Shown piece by piece: positions 1 to 9,480 of a DNA stretch of 64,000 nt. The position numbers and the translations under genes were made by a program. The notes beneath the pieces were generated by a model. It was not told the origin of the DNA. It saw only the letters and a program-made list of their open reading frames with translations, and ran no database searches. Within the stretch, counting starts at the first letter, position 1, and the number at the start of each line of letters is the position of its first letter. Source of the stretch: Phymatolithon calcareum (lineage: Eukaryota > Rhodophyta > Florideophyceae > Hapalidiales); the NCBI GenBank assembly GCA_977006965.1, contig OZ345371.1, positions 744,001-808,000 of the forward strand, in the 5' to 3' direction.

Positions 1-93
1 TCGACCACGCTAACATACAAGAACGATAGACCCTGTTTTTGGCCCAATGGCCTTCGCAAAGTTGCCCCAAGCGTCTGCAGATGCGTTGGTAGC
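1..93 (+). repeat. Left part of a LINE 3' end, split by the gypsy insertion
   Basis: This stretch and 8832-8871 form one repeat when the LTR element and one target-site copy are removed. The joined sequence matches the reverse complement of a 53-bp insertion at 35431-35483: both run through a TCTGCA-ATGCGTTGG block, a TTTTAAA-AAAAAAC block and a terminal (TTC)n run. It therefore looks like the 3' end of a non-LTR retrotransposon reading rightward. The upstream part lies outside the window. No coding function is visible. Confidence 0.65.
89..93. repeat. 5-bp target-site duplication, left copy (GTAGC)
   Basis: GTAGC lies directly before the TG of the 5' LTR and GTAAC lies directly after the CA of the 3' LTR (8827-8831). 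Four of five bases agree. The paralogous empty site near 35475 (reverse complement) has a single GCAGC at this place, which supports a 5-bp duplication with one later substitution. Confidence 0.75.
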
Positions 94-969
94 TGTGGAG
101 CCCCAGGGGTTTTTTTGGTCCTCGCGTGGATTGCCCAGATGAGGTCCCAGTGCCCAATGAGGTGGTGGGTAGTGCCCGAATCATAATCAATAAGCAAGCG
201 CCGATAACAACCAATCAGGAGCATACTATGCTGGTTCCTCTTCGCTTCGCTACGTAATATATAGCTAGAATCTAGATCCGCCAAAGTAAACCGGCGGAGA
301 ACTTCGGTGTGCAAATCTTGCTGTTCGGTGACGTCGCCTTCAACCGCGACCACCCCGCAGGACCGTTGCCGCGATCCACTCCAAGCCCAAACCTCCTGCT
401 CTGTCATCGCGCGTGGAAGTTGCATTGTGCAAACCACCGTGGTTGATCATCACGACCGCACTTCTTTCGTTTCGCTGCATTTGTAGCAGAACCCAAGCAA
501 GACCCCTATTGTGCTAAACCTTTGCATTCGTTTCCTGTTTTTGCTTTTCCGGGCGTCCACCGTGCGCCGCAAGAGCGAGCACCCCGGCTCTAAGCGCGAG
601 CTCGCGCCCGCTGACGCCGTCCGTCAAGGACGAGCGCGCGAAGGCCAAGCCCCTAGAAGCTGTGTGTGTCGTGTTCCCGGCGAGTGCCGGAAGTTGACCG
701 CCCGAAACCGTTTACTCATACTCACGCGCTCGTGAGCGCGACCAAGATCTTCACTAAGCCGAGGGGCTGACAGCCCCCATTCGGCATCGCCCAGCGGGTG
801 TGAACGCATTCGTGCCTTCATCCGCTGCGAACTACCAAGCTCTGCCAAGCTACCGACTCAGTGTTTGTTGTGGTGTTTTGGTGTTGTGGGTTTTCCCATC
901 ACAACGGGACATCGCATCTGCACTGCACACGTGACCACGTAGGCCGCACATCACTGCTGTGGCACTACA
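94..969 (+). mobile_element. Gypsy-1 5' LTR (876 bp)
   Basis: It begins TGTGGAG and ends ACTACA, with the TG...CA ends of LTR retroelements. It aligns without gaps to 7951-8826 and differs at three positions only: C312/T8169, T394/C8251 and C709/T8566. A TATA-like TAATATATAG lies near 256. The short 74-codon frame at 511-735 occurs in both LTRs but has no recognisable domain and is probably chance. The low LTR divergence marks a recent insertion. Confidence 0.97.
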
Positions 970-973
970 AAAG

Positions 974-991
974 TGGTCTCCCGACCTAGAA
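974..991 (+). promoter_or_regulatory. Putative primer-binding site of Gypsy-1
   Basis: Four bases after the 5' LTR the sequence reads TGGTCTCCCGACCTAG. A TGG start right after the LTR is what pairing with the CCA end of a tRNA requires. I cannot assign the tRNA without a tRNA set from the same genome. Confidence 0.55.
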
Positions 992-1072
992 AAAGGCGAG
1001 AACTATTTCGGTTTGGATCGGTCTCTCTCTTTACTTTTTTGTTCCCTTTCGAGTTTTTCTGATTGCATCGGC

Positions 1073-3523
1073 ATGGATTCCGGTCACTATGATGATGTCG
1101 TCAACCGAGGAAGAATTTCCATGGACCAAGTGATGGCTGCGGAATCAAGTAGAAGCACATCTACAGACGACAATGCATTTAGGGACGGAACTGAAGGGGC
1201 TGAACAGCACTCAATTCAGTACGAACACCAACCGCGGCTATCAGCCATTATGTCACAAGTTACCCATACGATGCAGAACCTCCGTCTTGACGAAGACGAT
1301 ACGTTAGCTTCTGCAACAAGACGCCACCAGGTGCAGGACATAAGTGGTCAAAATATGCATGGGACAAGTGCGATGGCCTTTACAAGCTTTCATATGTCAT
1401 CAGAGGTGCAACCAGTACCACTACCCATTCGTGACGCTTTGGCACAAAATCCCCTACCAAAGTCACCAACCGGGACACATGCATCTGTTTCACCTGCGGA
1501 GGACGAGTCCGACCGTCTTGAAAGTGGAATCCCGAAACAGCCCCGTCAGTCAGTAACACGTCACGGTCCCGGACGTAAAGTCTCACCTGGGTCTAGGCAC
1601 ATCCACACAATTCAGGACAATCCATTGCCGCAGCGCATTTCTCGACCTGTACCTACAGCTGAACGCCGCTCTCGCTCTCGCAGTCAACGGAGAGAAGCCA
1701 GACGGAAAGCAGAGGAAATGAACTGGTATCGAAGTCAGGGAATGCCACCGTTCTGTGGGTCCGGAAGAGACCCTAGCACACCGCACATCCCGCAATGGTC
1801 CATGAGGACGGACCCGCGGAGGCGTGTTTCTTTACCTTGGGCTCAGCACACAGGTCCGTCACCTCATATGGGCAGAAGTGAGGACCTACCCGGATGTTAT
1901 GCTGATCACGAGTTCGCTGTGCGAGCACGTGACCCATATTCTGTACACGCACAAAGGACACAAAGGGATCCCAACCCGTGCTTAGGACACGCACCTGATG
2001 GTCCCCCACGAGATCCTACAGAATTGCCGGCTCCTCAGTATGGCTACAACCATGCCATCCCACAAGTACCGTATCGGATGCATCCAAATGCGCACGGTCA
2101 GCAGTATGACAGTTACAGTCATGCCACTCCTTGGGCTGGCCATGCTGTACCAGCCGAACAACCGGAGCCTCGAGATCAGGACGTAACCAACCCGTACCAT
2201 CAATATTCACGACCGGAAGACAGACGCGGTGGTGTTAATGGTCGTATTCTCGGGCCACATGATCCGTTCCTCCGTGAAATAGAGCCCACTAATGTTCTTT
2301 TCCGACGCGTCCTTTCCTATAGAGCATACCGCCTGCGACGAGAGACAGTTGGTCTGCGTCATGACCTTCATCGCGTCAAGCGCAACACAGAGTTCCTCAA
2401 GATGGCTATTCATGGCTCCACGTTTACCGGAAAGGACGAAGTTGCTGTTCTAGAGTTCCTCGCTCGCTTGGTTAAGACCGCCGAGGATCACGACATGACC
2501 GAGTCACAAGCATTTTGCGTACTGCCGTCATTTCTGGATGCTCCCGCAAAGGATCACTACAGCGCTGCCGTCGCTTTAAGCGGTGCAGGCAGTGGAGTTT
2601 GGAGCTGGCCTAGTGCTGTGAACTGGCTGCTTCGAACTTATGCTTCAGACGAGTTATTGAATCAAGCACTGTCCGCACTTCGGCGCGCTGCGCAGACATG
2701 TGAAGAGGACGAAGGTGTGTTCCTACAGCGCATCAACCTTTTACATGCTCGATGTGGTTATCCTCTTCCTGCTGCTGAGTTCATGGCGCTTTTTGTTGAC
2801 GGACTTGACAAAAGGATTAGACCTCTGTTACATCGGTACCGCACACAGAACCGGAATGCAGATCTTATCGACATCGTAGAAGTGGCTCGTGCGGAGGGTC
2901 AAACAATGCGAAATCGCCTACAGACACACGTTACTCCGTCATCCAGAAGAGAGGGCGGACCGCAACGGTCTCCATTGACGAACCTAGTGAACTACGTCGA
3001 CAACGATGGGGACCCAATCTTTTTTGCAAATGGAAGGGACGAAGAAGCTGCAGATGAAGCACTTCGCGATATAAGCGGTTCGACTTCTGCCTATGAGCTG
3101 GCACTTGCCCTAGAGCGAACCTCTTATGACCGAACAGTCCCTAACAATCCACCGATGAAGGGCGCGGGCCCACGACCGGGATGGAAGGAGCGCGTTCGAA
3201 CTTTCCGTGGTGTCATTTGCCATAACTGCTACGTTGAAGGTGACCACTACAAACCTGACTGCAAGCTTGATCTACGGCGGAACCCGCAGGTTGTTGTGAA
3301 TAACTTCGAACGTCTCAAGTTTGCAATGAAAGTTCGCGTACCTTGGGAAAGCTACTTGCAAGTCACGGGTTTTCTCACAGTTGATCGTCTTGGGGTCTCA
3401 GGCCTAATCAAAGTCGTGCTTGCAGGTGAAGGCAATAATCCACTCGACAGAATCAGTGATGAGAAGCCGGATAACGAGTTTGCACCCCCTTATCGCAGGG
3501 AAACAGGTCAGGGAAAAGTGTAA
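1073..3523 (+). CDS. gag: Gypsy-1 Gag polyprotein (816 aa)
   Basis: Structural protein that would form the virus-like particle of a Ty3/gypsy retrotransposon. The frame is open from 959, but 1073 is the first ATG. The N-terminal half is low complexity, with an Arg/Ser-rich stretch near residues 190-210. A retrotransposon-gag capsid region covers about residues 440-640 (FTGKDE, then a helical segment with LLRTYASDE and VFLQRINLLHARC). Near residue 716 is a nucleocapsid-type zinc knuckle with spacing C-X2-C-X5-H-X4-C, one residue longer between Cys and His than the usual X4. The TAA at 3521 lies inside a -1 frameshift signal leading into pol. No internal stop is present, so this copy may still be functional. 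Confidence 0.92.
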   Translation: MDSGHYDDVVNRGRISMDQVMAAESSRSTSTDDNAFRDGTEGAEQHSIQYEHQPRLSAIMSQVTHTMQNLRLDEDDTLASATRRHQVQDISGQNMHGTSAMAFTSFHMSSEVQPVPLPIRDALAQNPLPKSPTGTHASVSPAEDESDRLESGIPKQPRQSVTRHGPGRKVSPGSRHIHTIQDNPLPQRISRPVPTAERRSRSRSQRREARRKAEEMNWYRSQGMPPFCGSGRDPSTPHIPQWSMRTDPRRRVSLPWAQHTGPSPHMGRSEDLPGCYADHEFAVRARDPYSVHAQRTQRDPNPCLGHAPDGPPRDPTELPAPQYGYNHAIPQVPYRMHPNAHGQQYDSYSHATPWAGHAVPAEQPEPRDQDVTNPYHQYSRPEDRRGGVNGRILGPHDPFLREIEPTNVLFRRVLSYRAYRLRRETVGLRHDLHRVKRNTEFLKMAIHGSTFTGKDEVAVLEFLARLVKTAEDHDMTESQAFCVLPSFLDAPAKDHYSAAVALSGAGSGVWSWPSAVNWLLRTYASDELLNQALSALRRAAQTCEEDEGVFLQRINLLHARCGYPLPAAEFMALFVDGLDKRIRPLLHRYRTQNRNADLIDIVEVARAEGQTMRNRLQTHVTPSSRREGGPQRSPLTNLVNYVDNDGDPIFFANGRDEEAADEALRDISGSTSAYELALALERTSYDRTVPNNPPMKGAGPRPGWKERVRTFRGVICHNCYVEGDHYKPDCKLDLRRNPQVVVNNFERLKFAMKVRVPWESYLQVTGFLTVDRLGVSGLIKVVLAGEGNNPLDRISDEKPDNEFAPPYRRETGQGKV

Positions 3524-3543
3524 GGGGACCCCTCGAGGTCCCC
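3511..3543 (+). promoter_or_regulatory. -1 ribosomal frameshift signal at the gag/pol junction
   Basis: G GGA AAA (3511-3517) is a slippery heptamer in phase with gag codons GGA and AAA. Six nucleotides later, after the gag stop TAA, GGGGACC (3524-3530) and GGTCCCC (3537-3543) form a perfect 7-bp stem with a 6-nt loop. A -1 slip places the ribosome in the pol frame, which is open from 3475. Heptamer, spacer and stem match the textbook arrangement for programmed -1 frameshifting. Function is inferred. Confidence 0.8.
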
Positions 3544-6500
3544 TCCCAAAAGATCAAAAGTTTGCTTGCGCGTTGTGCGAAGATAGTTGCAAAGCGGGCT
3601 GAGTTTGCGCAAAGTAACGGGGCCATATTTTTTCCCTGGAGGGACAAAAAATACAAGGAAAACGAAGAAGTTTTCCGCCTTTCCTCGCGTAACTACAAGG
3701 TACGCGCGTTCATCGGTCTACGCCGGCATGCCCTCGCTAAAACGGACGTTGTTCTTGACTCAGGTGCTGGTCTCAATTTTGTGCGACGGTCAGCGCTAAC
3801 GAAGGCTCATCAGCAACAAATACAGTCCGGGTTCGATGTAGAAGTCCTCGACGCAAATGGACGCCCATTGCAATGCGCCGGCACTGTCGATGTCATGGTA
3901 CAGGTTAGACGTCGACTCGTGCGTACAAAGTTTGTCGTGTGCGAGAATCTCGCAGCGCCCTGTATTTTTGGTTGCGCTTTTCTGGACCAGTTTGTCCTAG
4001 CTATTGCACCGCGATTACGCCTCTTCCTGTTTGACGACGGTACCGTGGTACCAATTATACGCCAACGATCTATAAGAACCCATTCGGCGAACAAAAGTGC
4101 CGTGCTCGTCCTGGACGCGAATACGGGCAAAACGAGGCCCGAAAACACGAAATCCAATCGAATTTCTGTTGCGGTCAAAAAGACCATAAGGCCTGGAATG
4201 CAAACATGGATCACAGCAACCTGCCGGAAAGATGGATTAGTCGTCGTCGAGCCCCATCAGGGTCTGTACGAGCGCAGAAACGTTTTGGTTGCTAATGGTG
4301 TGCATCAGGTCGAGGCAGGTCGTCCCTTTTCCGTACTAGTCGCAAACTTCGGCAAGTCCCCAACTCATCTGAACAAGGGAATGACGATTGGGCACATCGG
4401 AGCAATGCCCCAGATGGTAGTTCCGACTTCCATCCCTGTATCCAAAGCTCTAGGTGTCAACATCGAGCGATATGATAATCTATCTAATGAGAACGACAGC
4501 GAAATTTCAGAACTCCTTGTGGCTGACTCTCGAAAATTCGCCGAACTGAGGCCGAGTCCTGAAGATCGCCAGCAGCGAGAAGAGATTTTCGATGTGAAGG
4601 ACGTCGCTCTACCCAAAGTACCTGTGCACCAGCAGGACGAGGTGCGAGCCATGCTTCGGAGACATGAAGCCATGTGGTCTGGAAACTTGGGTGAAATCAA
4701 CGTCACGAGCCATCGTATTGAGCTTACGCCAGGAACACGCCCCATTCGCCAATATGTGCGACGTGCAGGACCTCGAGCACGTGAGGAGACGAAAAAGCAC
4801 GTTGATAAGATGCTTAAGAAGGGCGAAATTGTACCATCGACGAGCGAATGGGCGTCTCCAATTGTTCTCGCACCCAAGTCCGACGGAACCATGCGCTTCT
4901 GTATCGATTATCGTCGCCTCAACGAAGTGACAAAAAAGGACGCCTACCCTCTACCCCGCCTCGATGAATGCATCGACTCCTTGGGAACCGCCCGAGTCTT
5001 CTCCACACTGGACGCGAACGCCGGGTTCTGGCAGGTTCCAGTTGCTCCCGATGATCAGGAGAAAACTGCGTTCGTGTGCCATGAAGGATTGTTCCAGTTT
5101 CAGCGAATGCCGTTTGGGCTCACTAATGCGCCTGCAACATTTCAGCGCGCTCTGGACATTATCCTGTCAGGATACTCCTGGAAGTCGTGTTTAGTGTATA
5201 TTGACGACGTCATTATATACAGCAACAGCATAGAAGACCACATCCGACATGTCGACGAGGTTTTGACAGCGCTCGAAAAGGCAGGCGTTTCTCTCCGTCT
5301 CTCGAAATGCGACTTCTTCACAGACACCGTGAAGTATCTCGGCCATGTCATCCGACCGGGAGAACTATCTGTTGCGGAAGTGAACACCCGTTCGCTGGGA
5401 AAGGCGGCACATCCAACCACTGTCACGGAGCTTCGCAGTTTCCTTGGTTTGTGCAACGTTTACCGGAGATTTGTTCGAAACTTTACGGACTTAGCTGCCC
5501 CGCTGTACGAGATTCTCAAGGGTGACCAGCCGAAAAATCTCCCGCCGCTTACGCCGTCTCAGAGTAACGCGTACGAACGCCTTAAAAAAGCTGTTTGCTC
5601 CCCTCCAGTGCTTGCCCTACCTCACCCCGGACGTGCATACTCCCTTGACACGGACGCATGTGATCACCAAATCGGATGTGCTCTCTTCCAAGAACAGGAA
5701 GATGGATCTCGAAAGCCAATTGGGTTCTGGTCTCGCACGCTGAACGCAGCGGAGAGAAACTACAGCACAACGGAGAGAGAGTGCCTCGCTGTCGTGTTCG
5801 GCGTTACAACTTGTCGTCCTTACCTCATGGGCGAGAGGTTTGTGGTGAACACAGATCATGGTGCGCTGCGCTGGCTGATGGAAATTGTAGATCCTTCTGG
5901 TCGTCTAATGCGCTGGAGACTACGACTCAGCGAGTATGACTTCAGCGTCAAATACCAAAAAGGGCGATGCCATTACCACGCTGACGCTGCTTCGCGTATT
6001 CCGACAGACGCACCCGTTACAGTCGAGGCAGACGCCGAAATTCCATGCTTCTTGAGTATCACAGGCGCCGAGAACGGCTCATCTAGCGACGATGATCCGA
6101 TTGAGGAAATGGAAAGGAGGCTAGCTGGAGAAAATGACGGAAATGCGCAAGAGGGCGACACAGACCTTGAGGCTATTACCGAGTCTCAGATGTGCGAACA
6201 CCAACTACATGATGAGTTTTGCAAGGGTCTGCGCCAGCGCATCAACGCAGGCGACCGAATCGCTTTTCGGCAAAGCAAGGATAGCGGTATCGTGGTGCGT
6301 CATGTGTTCGCCCATGAGCAGATCGTGGTACCGCAAAGCTTGCGAACAAGAGCATTGAAGTTAGCGCATAATCCTTGCATCTCCGGCCATCGCGGTGGTA
6401 AAAAACTATACCAAACGCTACAGAGAGGCTACTATTGGCCGCAGATGGCCACAGACTGCTACAAGTTCGTTCAAAACTGCAACGTGTGTGCCAGGGAGTG

Positions 6501-7782
6501 CGTGGGAACACGTGGAAAGATAAGACCACTTCAGCTCTTTCCCGCTACTGCCCCTCTTGAGCAGATCGCAATGGACATCATGGGAGAACTTATTGCCACT
6601 CCAAGGGGAAACAGGTACCTTCTCGTGATAACCGACCGATATTCCAAGCTTACAAAGGCAGTACCCCTCGCATCAATCTCTGCATTCTCGGTTGCTAAAG
6701 CGTTCGTGTCCAACTGGATCGTTAACTTCGGAGTGCCAGTTTCGGTCCTGACGGACAATGGGAAGCAATTTTCCAGCAAATTTATGAGTGAAGTTTACAA
6801 GGTCCTGGGCGTGAAGAGCCTTTTCACAACGACGTATCACCCACAGGCGAATGGTCAAGCGGAGCGCTTCAACAGGACAATTAAGAAGTCCCTAGTGTGT
6901 TACATCGCGGATCATCCCAAAGAATGGGACCTGTATACGGAAACTCTTTCTTTTGCGTACAACTCGCAGACACACTCCTCTACAGGAGTACCTCCTTTCG
7001 ATCTTGTCCTCTCGCGATCTCCTCCACCTCTGATAATGCCGACAGCGCGGAAGAGAGGAGTTAGCACGGCTAATGAGACAAGGAGAGTGTGGCTCGACCG
7101 CCTGAAGGCTCTCATGAACTCGGCATCAACAAACTTGCGCAAGGCACAAGAGCGTTACAAACGGAACTACGACGCGAAGGTCCGACCAGTGCTCGTATCA
7201 CCGACGGTGGGAGGACGCGTATATTTGCGGAGAGAAAACGCGGCCCCCGGCTCTGAAAGCGATCATAAACTCGCATCGCGTGGACTTGGGCCTTTTGACG
7301 TGATCGCCGTGGATGATGCAACAATTGTCATTCGAGTTGGCGATGACGTGGAGCGCGTATCTCGTGATCGCATCGAGGTGGTACCAGAATGTATTGATGA
7401 CGACTCGGAAAAGAACCTCAGTAAGGCCTTCTCAGAACTGGACGATATCTCGGGGACTCCGTCAGCTAGCGAGTCGAACCCTCTTCAACTTCAGCAAGAC
7501 AAAAATCTACGAGAACCTAAGAAATCCAGCCGTAAAGTACGGTTCCGGGAGCCTCCAAGCCAAGACGCTGAAATCTGCGTGGTCAGCAAAATTTACGCTC
7601 ATTCGCCTAGGCCTGAAAAGGGTGAAAATTGCTTTCTGTACCGCGTGCGTTGGTATCTCAAGCCCGCGGAGGAAGACACATGGGAGCCAATCGCAAACAT
7701 ACCAAGGCACTATGTGACTGCGTACCACCGTCGGCGCAAACTTCGCATGCCAGCAGATCTTGACGACGCAGAGGTTGGATGA
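3514..7782 (+). CDS. pol: Gypsy-1 Pol polyprotein: protease, reverse transcriptase, RNase H, integrase, chromodomain
   Basis: Enzyme polyprotein of a Ty3/gypsy element, probably made as Gag-Pol by the frameshift just upstream; it has no ATG near its start. In order: aspartic protease with DSGA at 3757; reverse transcriptase from about 4730, with FCIDYRRLNEVT, MPFGLTNAPATF and the catalytic YIDD at 5197-5208; RNase H with DTDACDHQIG near 5650; integrase with an H-H-C-C zinc site near 6370-6500 and catalytic Asp (MDIMGE), Asp (TDNGKQF, 6754) and Glu (AERF); and a C-terminal chromodomain-like segment (YRVRWY...EDTWEP) near 7640-7720. All catalytic residues are in place and the frame is uninterrupted for about 1,420 codons. 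With the near-identical LTRs, this suggests a recently active element. The chromodomain could steer integration to modified histones (known for chromoviruses). Confidence 0.95.
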   Translation, partial: KSVRGPLEVPSQKIKSLLARCAKIVAKRAEFAQSNGAIFFPWRDKKYKENEEVFRLSSRNYKVRAFIGLRRHALAKTDVVLDSGAGLNFVRRSALTKAHQQQIQSGFDVEVLDANGRPLQCAGTVDVMVQVRRRLVRTKFVVCENLAAPCIFGCAFLDQFVLAIAPRLRLFLFDDGTVVPIIRQRSIRTHSANKSAVLVLDANTGKTRPENTKSNRISVAVKKTIRPGMQTWITATCRKDGLVVVEPHQGLYERRNVLVANGVHQVEAGRPFSVLVANFGKSPTHLNKGMTIGHIGAMPQMVVPTSIPVSKALGVNIERYDNLSNENDSEISELLVADSRKFAELRPSPEDRQQREEIFDVKDVALPKVPVHQQDEVRAMLRRHEAMWSGNLGEINVTSHRIELTPGTRPIRQYVRRAGPRAREETKKHVDKMLKKGEIVPSTSEWASPIVLAPKSDGTMRFCIDYRRLNEVTKKDAYPLPRLDECIDSLGTARVFSTLDANAGFWQVPVAPDDQEKTAFVCHEGLFQFQRMPFGLTNAPATFQRALDIILSGYSWKSCLVYIDDVIIYSNSIEDHIRHVDEVLTALEKAGVSLRLSKCDFFTDTVKYLGHVIRPGELSVAEVNTRSLGKAAHPTTVTELRSFLGLCNVYRRFVRNFTDLAAPLYEILKGDQPKNLPPLTPSQSNAYERLKKAVCSPPVLALPHPGRAYSLDTDACDHQIGCALFQEQEDGSRKPIGFWSRTLNAAERNYSTTERECLAVVFGVTTCRPYLMGERFVVNTDHGALRWLMEIVDPSGRLMRWRLRLSEYDFSVKYQKGRCHYHADAASRIPTDAPVTVEADAEIPCFLSITGAENGSSSDDDPIEEMERRLAGENDGNAQEGDTDLEAITESQMCEHQLHDEFCKGLRQRINAGDRIAFRQSKDSGIVVRHVFAHEQIVVPQSLRTRALKLAHNPCISGHRGGKKLYQTLQRGYYWPQMATDCYKFVQNCNVCARECVGTRGKIRPLQLFPATAPLEQIAMDIMGELIATPRGNRYLLVITDRYSKLTKAVPLASISAFSVAKAFVSNWIVNFGVPVSVLTDNGKQFSSKFMSEVYKVLGVKSLFTTTYHPQANGQAERFNRTIKKSLVCYIADHPKEWDLYTETLSFAYNSQTHSSTGVPPFDLVLSRSPPPLIMPTARKRGVSTANETRRVWLDRLKALMNSASTNLRKAQERYKRNYDAKVRPVLVSPTVGGRVYLRRENAAPGSESDHKLASRGLGPFDVIAVDDATIVIRVGDDVERVSRDRIEVVPECIDDDSEKNLSKAFSELDDISGTPSASESNPLQLQQDKNLREPKKSSRKVRFREPPSQDAEICVVSKIYAHSPRPEKGENCFLYRVRWYLKPAEEDTWEPIANIPRHYVTAYHRRRKLRMPADLDDAEVG

Positions 7783-7937
7783 AGACGAATCGCGCGCAAA
7801 TTCGAGACGCACTTGGATAGAACTTGGCAGAAAACAGTTGCTAGAGCTCAGCGAATTCAAAACCATGGACAAAAAGAAGGTAACTTAAGTACAAGCACAA
7901 GCTCCGCGTCTAAGCATGGACGGTTGCACTCCACGCT

Positions 7938-7947
7938 GGGGAGGGAG
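7938..7947 (+). promoter_or_regulatory. Polypurine tract of Gypsy-1
   Basis: GGGGAGGGAG lies three bases before the 3' LTR, in the position of the plus-strand primer of LTR retrotransposons. Confidence 0.75.
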
Positions 7948-7950
7948 CCG

Positions 7951-8826
7951 TGTGGAGCCCCAGGGGTTTTTTTGGTCCTCGCGTGGATTGCCCAGATGAG
8001 GTCCCAGTGCCCAATGAGGTGGTGGGTAGTGCCCGAATCATAATCAATAAGCAAGCGCCGATAACAACCAATCAGGAGCATACTATGCTGGTTCCTCTTC
8101 GCTTCGCTACGTAATATATAGCTAGAATCTAGATCCGCCAAAGTAAACCGGCGGAGAACTTCGGTGTGTAAATCTTGCTGTTCGGTGACGTCGCCTTCAA
8201 CCGCGACCACCCCGCAGGACCGTTGCCGCGATCCACTCCAAGCCCAAACCCCCTGCTCTGTCATCGCGCGTGGAAGTTGCATTGTGCAAACCACCGTGGT
8301 TGATCATCACGACCGCACTTCTTTCGTTTCGCTGCATTTGTAGCAGAACCCAAGCAAGACCCCTATTGTGCTAAACCTTTGCATTCGTTTCCTGTTTTTG
8401 CTTTTCCGGGCGTCCACCGTGCGCCGCAAGAGCGAGCACCCCGGCTCTAAGCGCGAGCTCGCGCCCGCTGACGCCGTCCGTCAAGGACGAGCGCGCGAAG
8501 GCCAAGCCCCTAGAAGCTGTGTGTGTCGTGTTCCCGGCGAGTGCCGGAAGTTGACCGCCCGAAACTGTTTACTCATACTCACGCGCTCGTGAGCGCGACC
8601 AAGATCTTCACTAAGCCGAGGGGCTGACAGCCCCCATTCGGCATCGCCCAGCGGGTGTGAACGCATTCGTGCCTTCATCCGCTGCGAACTACCAAGCTCT
8701 GCCAAGCTACCGACTCAGTGTTTGTTGTGGTGTTTTGGTGTTGTGGGTTTTCCCATCACAACGGGACATCGCATCTGCACTGCACACGTGACCACGTAGG
8801 CCGCACATCACTGCTGTGGCACTACA
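7951..8826 (+). mobile_element. Gypsy-1 3' LTR (876 bp)
   Basis: Same length and ends as the 5' LTR, with three substitutions between the copies. It is followed by GTAAC, the right target-site copy (8827-8831). Between the pol stop (7782) and the LTR lie about 168 bp without a gene. Confidence 0.97.
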
Positions 8827-8831
8827 GTAAC

Positions 8832-8910
8832 TTTTAAATAAAAAACTTACACTTCTTCTTCTTCACAGGGAGGTCTTGGATGCTTTTAAAATAAATCAAC
8901 ATATATCCCC
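8832..8910 (+). repeat. Two LINE 3' ends in series
   Basis: 8832-8871 completes the split LINE tail of 1-93 and ends in (TTC)4. Directly behind it, 8873-8910 carries a second tail of the pattern GGATGCTTTTAAAATAAATC...TATCCCC, nearly the same as the tail of the minus-strand LINE at 12381-12420. Both read rightward. Confidence 0.65.
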
Positions 8911-9283
8911 AGAGAGACTGATCCAACTTCCAGATCACCTTCTCATGTATTCTCGACCGTACATATTCCTCGTTTGGATGTGTGCGAGAATAGGTTTATC
9001 TTGAGAAAAATATTAGGTTTGTCAAAGATGCCGACGCGAAGAAGAAGGAAGGGTATCAAGTAAAACCATTTTCCATCGCCCAGGTAAGCCCTTTTCACAA
9101 ACCCCCCCTCTCGGTGAAGAAAAAACGTTCGCCGCGAGCGGGAGGCGAAACCCCTTAGCCATTGCAACGGTAGGGGGGCAATAGCTAGCGATCCAACTGT
9201 CGGCAGACATCTCCTTGAAAAGCAATAGTCCCCCGACGAGCATAGCCTTCGACAGTTGCAGGTTGCAAAACCGCCGAAAGAAA
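8911..9283. other. No gene seen
   Basis: About 370 bp between LINE tails. A minus-strand frame of 146 codons overlaps it but runs into the LINE repeat and has no domain. I see nothing else that I can support. Confidence 0.5.
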
Positions 9284-9480
9284 GGGGGAAATTGTAGGTT
9301 TTTATTTTAGAAGCCCTCAACGCCGGCGCACGCCAACACCAGAGCAGCTTCGCATTGCGCTGTAACCCTTCCGGGGGTCTCAAGAAGGGGGGAAATTGTA
9401 GGTTTTTATTTTAGAAGCCCTCAACGCCGGCGCACGCCGACACCAGAGCAGCTTCGCATTGCGCCGTAACCCTTCCAGGG
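9284..9480 (-). repeat. Tandem duplication (104-bp period) of a LINE 3' end
   Basis: The unit starts GGGGGAAATTGTAGG and includes TTATTTTAGAAGCCCTC. It occurs at 9284 and again at 9388, with three visible substitutions (A/G in CGCC-ACACC, T/C in GCGC-GTAAC, G/A near the end). The same end occurs at 63192 (minus) and 30348 (plus), so this is the 3' terminus of one LINE family, duplicated in place. Confidence 0.8.

Noticed and set aside
511-735. 74-codon ORF inside both Gypsy-1 LTRs
   Set aside because: It is duplicated only because the LTR is duplicated; no domain, and the opposite strand has an equally long frame in this GC-rich part.
3498-3504. GGGAAAC as an alternative slippery heptamer
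   Set aside because: It is not in the gag codon phase needed for X XXY YYZ and lies further from the stem than the in-phase GGGAAAA at 3511.
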